In this document: positions 28,198-36,200 of the stretch, piece by piece
Numbering within the stretch: position 1 is the first letter of the stretch
Layout: every line of letters starts with the position of its first letter
Origin: Odiellus spinosus
Lineage: Eukaryota > Arthropoda > Arachnida > Opiliones > Phalangiidae
Reading direction: 5' to 3'
Length of the DNA stretch: 64,000 nucleotides
NCBI GenBank assembly: GCA_963920705.1
Contig: CAWUCO010000268.1
Span: forward strand, 372,001 to 436,000
The notes under the pieces: model-generated
The model's database searches: none
What the model was told of the DNA's origin: nothing
Seen by the model: only the letters and a program-made list of their open reading frames with translations
Made by a program: the position numbers and the translations under genes

Positions 28198-28273
28198 AAA
28201 GCGAAAGACGGAATAAGGAAACTAATTTTTTAGTCAAAGCGAAAGACGGAATAAGGAAACTATTTTTTTAGTC
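28198..28273 (+). repeat. Two tandem 38-bp repeats
   Basis: The unit beginning aaagcgaaagacggaataag occurs at 28198 and again at 28236 with only minor differences in the ttttttagtc tail. Copy 2 of the larger repeat lacks this doubling, so it arose after the two copies separated, or was lost there. Confidence 0.85.
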
Positions 28274-28539
28274 TCTATATCTAAGAAACGCACGGAATGT
28301 TTTGTTGATAATGTTTTATTAAAAAAATTAGAATGATGTACCGTAGGGTAGATAAACTAGGGTATTTCACATTAGCCTCAATGATATATAGAGATGAGAT
28401 TTCCAAAATGTCTTAGAAAAATGGACTCTGAGACAGATTTAATTAATTCATTAGTTTATAAAAATCGGCGGTGGGACACCACTCCCCCAGTAGGCCACTC
28501 TTTGTTAGTGGGCCCGTTTTTTATCTTGCCTACTTTGGG

Positions 28540-28547
28540 TATAAAAG
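28540..28547 (+). promoter_or_regulatory. TATA box of a compact transcription unit
   Basis: TATAAAAG in a locally GC-rich setting (gggacaccactcccccag and gtgggcccg lie upstream). Initiation would be expected about 30 bp on, near 28570, within acaatatctcttg. An AATAAA follows 350 bp downstream and an open frame lies between, so the three together look like a small Pol II gene. Copy 2 has tataaaagttggcggg at a roughly matching place, without the rest of the unit. Confidence 0.5.
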
Positions 28548-28681
28548 GCTAGGTATTCAGCGAAACAATATCTCTTGACTGCTTAATATCTCGACGTCAA
28601 CTTGGAAGTATTGGTTAGTCATTACTTTGAATTCCAAGGTGGAAGGATAGCGTCTCATCTTCATTAACTGACTGGCGTGCC

Positions 28682-28888
28682 ATGGAACACTCGACCATCA
28701 CATTGTAAGCAGTATCTACTTATTATCTGCATAAGTCATTCTATGAAGAAACCTACCTGCTAGAAAACCGCGCTATGCGTCAAGACTTTGAGGAAGTGGG
28801 AACCCTGAGCAAGAACTTCTACATCGTCAGCCTGATCATTGCATACATGGAAATATTTATTTTAACCATCGCGTGAATTACGCTTGAC
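28682..28888 (+). pseudogene. Short coding-like frame between TATA and AATAAA, unrecognised
   Basis: An ATG at 28682 starts MEHSTITL and stops at 28706. The same frame is then open from 28709 to 28885, with stop TGA at 28886. An internal ATG at 28775 would give a 37-residue peptide beginning MRQDFEEVGTLSKNFYIV, which contains a hydrophobic stretch (FYIVSLIIAYMEIFIF) that could be a membrane segment. Base composition is noticeably less AT-rich than its surroundings and codons look ordinary, unlike the rest of the insert. A splice donor-like gtaagc at 28705 exists, but I see no acceptor giving a sensible protein. It may be a decayed gene or exon fragment, or a genuine small ORF. I do not recognise a family. 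Confidence 0.3.
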
Positions 28889-28891
28889 TAA

Positions 28892-28897
28892 ATAAAT
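28892..28897 (+). terminator. Polyadenylation signal AATAAA
   Basis: AATAAA four bases after the TGA at 28886-28888, followed by a T-rich stretch (tcatatttgttat, gtgttttta). It fits the 3' end of the TATA-led unit. AATAAA is common in AT-rich DNA, so the position after a stop codon is the main support. Confidence 0.4.
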
Positions 28898-29054
28898 CAT
28901 ATTTGTTATAGAGGTGTTTTTATTTCAATGTCACACATACTTGTTATTTTAAAACCTTTAACTAAGGGATACTGGTCTCTTGTTTACATTTTTAGGTTTT
29001 CGGCAATATGGGTATCTAATTTTAGGAATTCCTGAAAAACTGTTACCCACCTAT
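28898..29054. other. Spacer between the compact unit and repeat copy 2
   Basis: AT-rich, no open frame of note and no repeats visible. It ends directly at the palindrome-headed copy 2. Confidence 0.6.
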
Positions 29055-29057
29055 ATT

Positions 29058-29081
29058 AAAAACAGGCCAGCTGGCCTGTTT
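29058..29081. repeat. Perfect palindrome heading copy 2
   Basis: Identical to the palindrome at 27776-27799, followed by the same attTATAGGTGTCTCAAA sequence. Here it lies about 160 bp downstream of an AATAAA, so it could equally mark the 3' side of the preceding unit or the start of the next. Confidence 0.9.
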
Positions 29082-29175
29082 TATTTATAGGTGTCTCAAA
29101 CTTTCATTAGAAAAGTCTAAGGAGATTTGTCTTATGAGGTGGAATCTTTTTTGTCAGATAACTGAGGTTTTCTCC

Positions 29176-29193
29176 TTCTTCTTCTTCTTCTTC
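29176..29193 (+). repeat. (TTC)6 microsatellite
   Basis: Six TTC units at the position matching the (TTC)11 of copy 1, preceded by tctcc. The difference of five units keeps the frame, which explains why open frames survive downstream in both copies. Confidence 0.95.
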
Positions 29194-29900
29194 GTCCGAC
29201 CGCGAGTCCGTTTCATTGAGTGTTTGCATTCGAGAGAGAAAAATTTGTTAGGCTCGTGGGGGTACTCTATATTTTTCTATACGTTTCGGATGAATACTAA
29301 GACTGAGATTACAAAAGCTGTAGATAAGGTTGAAACACCGTGAAAGACGGCGTTTCATTGGGAGTTTGCATTAGAAAGAGAGAAATGTGTTAGATTTACA
29401 AGGGTGTTCTATTATATTTTATTATACTTTTATTATGTTGAATACTAAGACTGAATAACAGTAGCTTTGATTACGTTGGATAGGAAGACGGATAAAAAGA
29501 TAACGTTGGTGTATGCAGTTGAATAAAAAACTTGTGTCTAATTAAATATAAATAATAAAGCAGAACGCGAGAGATACAAACGATATATGTTTTGGTTTAA
29601 AAGATATAGGACGATGCCTAGAATTCTACGTATTGAGTCAAATGCAAAACAGTGTTTTTAACGTTTATAGTGCGTATTGAATTTTTTTTATCAATGATTA
29701 TAAGCCACAGGGTACATAAACTTGGGTATTATACAATAGCCCAAATGGTATATAACGCTGAGATTTTGAAATGTCTTAGAAAATGGACTCTGAGACAGAC
29801 GTACAATAAATTGATTTAGTTATAAAAGTTGGCGGGAAATTTAAATGATGCTGCAGAATTTAAAGGAGTCTAGAAAGGATACGGATATAAGAACAAAATT

Positions 29901-30065
29901 GGACACACGCGCGATAGGACACAATATCGATGGGATATAATCTCGATGGGACGCAATTTCGACAGAACATAATGTCGATGCAACACAATCTTGATAGACC
30001 GTAATCTTCATGTACATAATCTCAAGTGGAATCTTTATCGATAGTTCACAACCTCGAAAGGACAT
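29901..30065 (+). repeat. Degenerate 16-bp minisatellite (~10 units)
   Basis: Successive 16-mers align: aggacacaatatcgat, gggatataatctcgat, gggacgcaatttcgac, agaacataatgtcgat, gcaacacaatcttgat, agaccgtaatcttcat, then a 15-mer gtacataatctcaag, tggaatctttatcgat and agttcacaacctcgaa. The consensus is close to rggacayaatctcgat. Units differ from each other by 3-6 bases, so the array is old. A 74-codon minus-strand frame across it is a by-product of the repeat. Confidence 0.85.
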
Positions 30066-30470
30066 TTTGTTTCCTTGCCCTTCTTGTAATATTTTAGGTA
30101 AGGTTACGTTAGTTAATCACTCGAACTACGTCATCCCTCCAACTAGTTAAACACTTGCTCTAACCCATTCCTCTTATAATATTATAGAGTGCAACAGTCT
30201 CAGTCTGATTTAGTTGCAGTCGACGCGAAGTCAGCCCCTTTTGAGTATTCGAACTTTCGGTACTATCATGTGTTCGACATAACGAACTTTCGGACTCGTC
30301 GTCCAATTCTTACAATGGGATGTAAATACGTTTTTCAGTTGGCCTATCGCCAGTAGGCCAAATCCGTTTTTTAAGGGAAGTCGACGTAGTTTTTCGAGAG
30401 ATAAAAGTCATTTGCGCCTATGGATAGAACACATTCTCTCTCTGTCATTCATGCGTTCAACATCGTGTAA
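30066..30470. other. Unassigned noncoding sequence
   Basis: No credible gene. It contains ggtaaggttacgttag near 30095, which resembles the aggttaggtt-type motifs frequent in insect intergenic DNA, and an 11-bp direct repeat cgaactttcgg at 30250 and 30283. Confidence 0.6.
30339..30361. repeat. Short hairpin ttggcct/aggccaa
   Basis: A seven-base stem with a nine-base loop (atcgccagt). No U-tract follows directly, and the role is unknown. Confidence 0.5.
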
Positions 30471-30790
30471 AAAAAAAGTTGACGTCTCTAGCCTGCTGCA
30501 GAGGTGGAAGTTCCGTGGTGACGCCTAGAATGTCTTAGCCTTCAAGGATTAGGATAGGCCAAGTAGAGGACAAGTAGTGGATAGATGCCTGGGGCCATCA
30601 TCCTGTACATCTCTTGGACAGCAGAGTAAAGGAAGACTTACGTTTCTTTAGGAACAGTGCGGAGGACTTGGCATAGTTTTTTGCAAATATGTTCTTTAAC
30701 GCGATGTTGTTTTTACGACTTCGTTTGCTTTTTTTTGCAGGGCTCTTTGAATTTATGAGAATTATACTTGTAACAATAAAGTTGAATGTT
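30471..30790 (+). other. Possible noncoding exon: GC-richer block, acceptor-like site, AATAAA
   Basis: The stretch gacgtctctagcctgctg through ggacttggcatag is clearly richer in G+C than its surroundings. It is followed by a polypyrimidine run ending in tttttttgcag at 30740, a good splice-acceptor shape, and AATAAA at 30775-30780 followed by a T/G-rich stretch. This could be the 3' part of a noncoding transcript or a captured gene end. All frames through the GC-richer block carry stops. I do not recognise it. Confidence 0.3.
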
Positions 30791-32362
30791 TATTCTGGTC
30801 TCGATCGTCTCGTTAATTCTCGAGTAGATATTTTAGTATCTTAGTGGATGTTCATGGTAATCACTTTTCGTTATCTTTAAGTTAGCAGATTAAAACAACG
30901 CTAGGAAGGTCACGTCAGGCTAGTATATTTTATCATTCGAATTAGCCAATATCCCTTTAGCTAGTAATCCCTTGGTATCACCCTTCTCTCTTATAATTGA
31001 CGAGTTCGGAAATGAAGCGAATCTTCCAGAGCCATGGCGCGATTAAGGTATAACATCGTTATGCCGCTTTCGTCGTTCTTATTCTAAACTAAGCGTAGTG
31101 GATGAATACATGGATGGAAACAAAGAAAGAGTCATCATATTATATGTAACGGCAAATTCGGACTTTATTTATATTTTCTTATATAACCTTTAAAATCTTT
31201 GACTCCTACCCTTTAATTCGTAAATACTTTTATTTGTAAACGGCAGAGACTCCGCCCCCCCCCCAGAACAATTACAGTTGTAGGGTGTTTTTTCTTTTAG
31301 GTCTTCCGATACGCGAATCTAGCTAGCGCGAGGTCGGAGGTTAGAGTTGTAATGGTTCTTCTTGCACATGGACTTCCTTTTTTTTATAAATCGGTCCCAT
31401 GTGTTCTCAATTTTAAGAAAACTTTAAATTCCTTTTAGTTGCCATGCCCGCGTATGCCGCGTCATGGTACCAATTATATATTTTCCTACTTACTGGTATG
31501 CTGAGGTTGGACTGGAGACTTAAAAGCGAGAGGTCATAATTTTTAAATTGAGTTTAAATATACGGAGTAAGAAAAAGGCTTGATCGCCATGTACAAAATA
31601 AAATCTAACCGGGCAATCAGATGATTCGAAATTACGCGATGACGAGACGTCAGCGACCAGTATTCTGTATACATTTCAATCTTTAATTGTGCGCGTCAGT
31701 CCACCATTATTTGTGCGCGTCGTGTAACGCGTCCTCACAGGAAAACGAGTGAGTTCAAAGCTATTTTAAAAGGGTACCAATTAATTAGGTCAAAACTATT
31801 AATCTAATAACCCATGAGGTGCACCATGGCAGACCAGTATTTATTAAGTGTTGTTAATAATTTTCATTAACCGGCAAATAAACTGAATGGTTTCATTTTA
31901 AATCTAAGTGAAAAATGAAAATTAAACGGTATAAACCATCAAAATGAAAACAACGGCTTAAGCGATGTTAATATTCATCTAAATCGAAAGCACTTCTGAA
32001 TTAAACTGTGTGAAATGAAATTTAAGAACTATAGTTTTATGCTGAGAGTATTGACGTGTTCGTTCTGCGGGAGCTCGAGGGAATATTTTTGAATATGGCA
32101 AAAACAAGAACTTAATCAATTTACTTTTAAAAAGATCGAATAACGTGCACCATAGAATATTTAATCTTAAACCACAGTTATAGGGCCCCATAATTTAGAA
32201 CAACAATAACCGATTATAAAGTTTGTACAATATAAAATAATCATATATATTAAATCATTTCAATTTAAACTTGTAAATTTGCAATTTTAATTCCTACCAC
32301 TAAATTAAAAAAAATGGATTAATTGATTTACAAGTGTTTAATTTTTCCAAAAGCAAACACAA
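30791..32362. other. Unassigned noncoding sequence of the insertion
   Basis: About 1.6 kb without a supported gene. It includes a C10 run at 31255-31264, a CpG-richer patch around 31610-31740 with ttgtgcgcgtc occurring twice, and an increasingly AT-rich tail from about 32190. A 70-codon ATG frame on the minus strand (31979-32191) has no recognisable domain and lies in AT-rich sequence. Confidence 0.6.
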
Positions 32363-32363
32363 A

Positions 32364-32653
32364 TTATACAAAAACGTTGTTTTGCTTCGCACTTCAAAAA
32401 AGTGCATTTATAGGTAAGAATTTCAAACCCGTGAAGGGACAGAAATTATAAATTCACAGTGAAAGAAATATGAAAGTCACAGTCTAAGAAATCATAAAGC
32501 TATAATTATTATACAAAAACGTTGTTTTGCTTCGTACTTCAAAAATGTGCATTTAAAGGTTAGAATTTCAAACCCGTGAAGGGACAGAAATTATAAATTC
32601 ACAGTGAAAGAAATATGAAAGTCACAGTCTAAGAAATCATAAAGCTATAATTA
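32364..32653 (+). repeat. Two 145-bp direct repeats inside the left fold-back arm
   Basis: ttatacaaaaacgttg at 32364 recurs at 32509. Both units run through gtgaagggacagaaattata, cacagtgaaagaaatatg and aatcataaagctataat. Small differences near gcttcg(c/t)acttc and ggt(a/t)agaatt distinguish the first and second unit. The same differences appear mirrored in the right arm, so the tandem doubling predates the inverted duplication. Confidence 0.85.
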
Positions 32654-32720
32654 TAATAATTAATATGAATAAAAAATTTACAAAAAAATGACGTATAAAT
32701 TCGGCCTATCGAAACTTTTA

Positions 32721-32932
32721 ATTATGCAGAAATCATTCTGTTGTAGAATTCACTCTTGGTAAGGCTAACTAAAAGCCAACTATGCGTGGAAAGGTAGAAT
32801 ATCATAATACCAAATAGTTCCTGCCCGCGTTTTTAAAATGTTTAGTTGTTAGGATGGATGGTTGCAGTTTTCAGTTAGAAAAAGGAAACATTCGCCTCTT
32901 TATAAAGTTTCTAATCATTAAATCTACATAAG
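32721..32932. other. Central loop of the fold-back element
   Basis: A 212-bp unique sequence between the arms, with no open frame of note. It contains gtagaattcactcttgg and a run of ordinary AT-rich sequence. Confidence 0.7.
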
Positions 32933-33290
32933 TAAAAGTTTCGATAGGCCGAATTTATACGTCATTTTTTTGTAAATTTTTTATTCATATTAATTATTAT
33001 AATTATAGCTTTATGATTTCTTAGACTGTGACTTTCATATTTCTTTCACTGTGAATTTATAATTTCTGTCCCTTCACGGGTTTGAAATTCTAACCTTTAA
33101 ATGCACATTTTTGAAGTACGAAGCAAAACAACGTTTTTGTATAATAATTATAGCTTTATGATTTCTTAGACCGTGACTTTCATATTTCTTTCACTGTGAA
33201 TTTATAATTTCTGTCCCTTCATGGGTTTGAAATTCTTACCTATAAATGCACTTTTTTGAAGTGCGAAGCAAAACAACGTTTTTGTATAAT

Positions 33291-36200
33291 GGAAAATATG
33301 GACAATTCAAAAAACATCTAATATCAAAAAGCGAATTTTGAAAATCTGAAATTTGACTATTTTGATATTCTATGATTTCTTGAATTGGCCATATTTTTCT
33401 TGTTTTTCAACGGATTTTTGAAAACTCTTGTTATTTAGACTGTCCATTAATTGCTCTTTCGAATGACTTTGGTTTTGTCTAAATTGCAAAATTGTGACCA
33501 ATATAAAATTGGTTAAAATTAAGCAAAAACGCTTAAAAATCCAAGATTATTGGATTCAAATGGACACAAAACTTTTGATTTTTAAGCGATTTAGACAAAA
33601 TTAAGACCACTCGAAAGAGCAAATATTGGTCTATCTGAAAATCAAGAGTTTTGGAAAATCCGTTGAAAAACATGGAAAATATGGACAATTCAAAAAACAT
33701 CTAATATCAAAAAGCGAATTTTAAAATCTGAAATTTGACTATTTTGATATTCTATGATTTCTTGAATTGGCCATATTTTTCTTGTTTTTCAACGGATTTT
33801 TGAAAACTCTTATTATTTAGACTGTCCATTAATTGCTCTTTCGAATGACTTTGGTTTTGTCTAAATTGCAAAATTTTGACAAATATAAAATTGGTTAAAA
33901 TAAAGCAAAAACACTTAAAAATCCAAGATTATTGGATTCAAATGGACACAAAACTTTTGATTTTTAAGCGATTTAGACAAAATTAAGACTACTCGAAAGA
34001 GCAAATATTGGTCTATCTAAAAAACAAGAGTTTTGGAAAATCCGTTGAATAACATGGAAAATATGGACAATTCAAAAAACATCTAATATCAAAAAGCGAA
34101 TTTTGAAAATCTGAAATTTGACTATTTTGATATTCTATCATTTCTTGAATTGGCCATATTTTTCTTGTTTTTCAACGGATTTTTGAAAACTCTTATTATT
34201 TAGACTGTCCATTAATTGCTCTTTCGAATGACTTTGGTTTTGTCTAAATTGCAAAATTGTGATAAATATAAAATTGGTTAAAATAAAGCAAAAACACTTA
34301 AAAATCCAAGATTATTGGATTCAAATGGACACAAAACTTTTGATTTTTAAGCGATTTAGACAAAATTAAGACCACTCGAAAGAGCAAATATTGGTCTATC
34401 TAAAAAACAAGAGTTTTGGAAAATCCCTTGAAAAACATGGAAAATATGGACAATTCAAAAAACATCTAATATCAAAAAGCGAATTTTGAAAATCTGAAAT
34501 TTGACTATTTTGATATTCTATGATTTCTTGAATTGGCCATATTTTTCTTGTTTTTCAACGGATTTTTGAAAACTCTTATTATTTAGACTGTCCATTAATT
34601 GCTCTTTCGAATGACTTTGGTTTTGTCTAAATTGCAAAATTGTGACAAATATAAAATTGGTTAAAATAAAGCAAAAACACTTAAAAATCCAAGATTATTG
34701 GATTCAAATGGACACAAAACTTTTGATTTTTAAGCGATTTAGACAAAATTAAGACCACTCGAAAGAGCAAATATTGGTCTATCTGAAAATCAAGAGTTTT
34801 GGAAAATCCGTTGAAAAACATGGAAAATATGGACAATTCAAAAAGCATCTAATATCAAAAAGCGAATTTTGAAAATCTGAAATTTGACTATTTTGATATT
34901 CTATGATTTCTTGAATTGGCCATATTTTTCTTGTTTTTCAACGGATTTTCGAAAACTCTTATTATTTAGACTGTCCATTAATTGCTCTTTCGAATGACTT
35001 TGGTTTTGTCTAAATTGCAAAATTGTGACAAATATAAAATTGGTTAAAATAAAGCAAAAACACTTAAAAATCCAAGATTATTGGATTCAAATGGACACAA
35101 AACTTTTGATTTTTAAGCGATTTAGACAAAATTAAGACCACTCGAAAGAGCAAATATTGGTCTATCTAAAAAACAAGAGTTTTGGAAAATCCCTTGAAAA
35201 ACATGGAAAATATGGACAATTCAAAAAACATCTAATATCAAAAAGCGAATTTTGAAAATCTGAAATTTGACTATTTTGATATTCTATGATTTCTTGAATT
35301 GGCCATATTTTTCTTGTTTTTCAACGGATTTTTGAAAACTCTTATTATTTAGACTGTCCATTAATTGCTCTTTCGAATGACTTTGGTTTTGTCTAAATTG
35401 CAAAATTGTGACAAATATAAAATTGGTTAAAATTAAGCAAAAACGCTTAAAAATCCAAGATTATTGGATTCAAATGGACACAAAACTTTTGATTTTTAAG
35501 CGATTTAGACAAAATTAAGACTACTCGAAAGAGCAAATATTGGTCTATCTGAAAATCAAGAGTTTTGGAAAATCCGTTGAAAAACATGGAAAATATGGAC
35601 AATTCAAAAAGCATCTAATATCAAAAAGCGAATTTTGAAAATCTGAAATTTGACTATTTTGATATTCTATCATTTCTTGAATTGGCCATATTTTTCTTGT
35701 TTTTCAACGGATTTTTGAAAACTCTTATTATTTAGACTGTCCATTAATTGCTCTTTCGAATGACTTTGGTTTTGTCTAAATTGCAAAATTGTGATAAATA
35801 TAAAATTGGTTAAAATAAAGCAAAAACACTTAAAAATCCAAGATTATTGGATTCAAATGGACACAAAACTTTTGATTTTTAAGCGATTTAGACAAAATTA
35901 AGACCACTCGAAAGAGCAAATATTGGTCTATCTGAAAATCAAGAGTTTTGGAAAATCCGTTGAAAAACATGGAAAATATGGACAATTCAAAAAGCATCTA
36001 ATATCAAAAAGCGAATTTTGAAAATCTGAAATTTGACTATTTTGATATTCTATGATTTCTTGAATTGGCCATATTTTTCTTAATTTTCAACGGATTTTCG
36101 AAAACTCTTATTATTTAGACTGTCCATTAATTGCTCTTTCGAATGACTTTGGTTTTGTCTAAATTGCAAAATTGTGACAAATATAAAATTGGTTAAAATA

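Larger units (their letters stand above)
27773..28475 (+). repeat. Direct repeat copy 1 (palindrome-headed unit)
   Basis: It starts with attaaaaacaggcc and runs to about ggcggtggg. It aligns through most of its length with 29055-29833, offset 1282 bp at the start and about 1357 bp at the end. Shared landmarks in order are the palindrome, a ttc run, gaccgcgagtccgtttcatt, gtgggggtactctat, a second diverged copy of that section, and aatggactctgagacag. Divergence is clear by eye (substitutions and indels every few tens of bases), so the duplication is old. The function is unknown. Confidence 0.85.
29055..29833 (+). repeat. Direct repeat copy 2 (palindrome-headed unit)
   Basis: Diverged partner of 27773-28475 with the same order of landmarks. 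It lacks the doubled 38-bp block seen in copy 1 and carries about 150 bp of its own sequence around 29500-29690. After aatggactctgagacag and tataaaagttggcggg the similarity ends. Copy 1 is followed at the equivalent point by a TATA-containing unit, while copy 2 is followed by a 16-bp minisatellite. Confidence 0.85.
27775..33290. mobile_element. 5.5-kb non-satellite insertion, family unknown
   Basis: The satellite stops after gaaaaacat at 27774 and resumes in the same monomer phase with ggaaaatatgg at 33291; nothing between is satellite. A monomer of the same variant type at 40176/40177 reads straight through this point, so the insertion removed no target bases. At most a 2-bp at duplication is possible (tataat before the right junction). 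The ends are not inverted repeats of each other: the left begins taaaaacaggcc and the right is the outer end of a fold-back element. The content is more balanced in base composition than the satellite. I found no transposase, reverse transcriptase or other element-defining protein. It may be a non-autonomous or composite element, or captured genomic DNA. Confidence 0.75.
32363..33290. mobile_element. Fold-back (long-TIR) element, 928 bp
   Basis: Two inverted arms of equal length (32363-32720 and 32933-33290, 358 bp each) flank a 212-bp middle. Outer ends read attatacaaaaacgttg, and inner ends stop at gaaacttttа-type sequence. Only a couple of substitutions separate the arms (for example cccgtgaag against cccatgaag), so the structure is young or kept identical by conversion. 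Each arm contains two direct copies of a 145-bp unit, starting at 32364 and 32509. No ORF is present, so it would be non-autonomous. The right arm directly abuts the satellite, and no target-site duplication links the two outer flanks. Confidence 0.85.

Noticed and set aside
27773-29833. Direct repeats as LTRs of a retroelement
   Set aside because: The copies do not begin TG and end CA, only about 580 bp lies between them, and no primer-binding site, polypurine tract or element protein is visible.
29841-30065. 74-codon minus-strand frame
   Set aside because: It lies across the 16-bp minisatellite and has low-information content.
31979-32191. 70-codon minus-strand ATG frame in the insertion
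   Set aside because: Single short frame in AT-rich DNA, with no domain, promoter or polyadenylation signal that fits.
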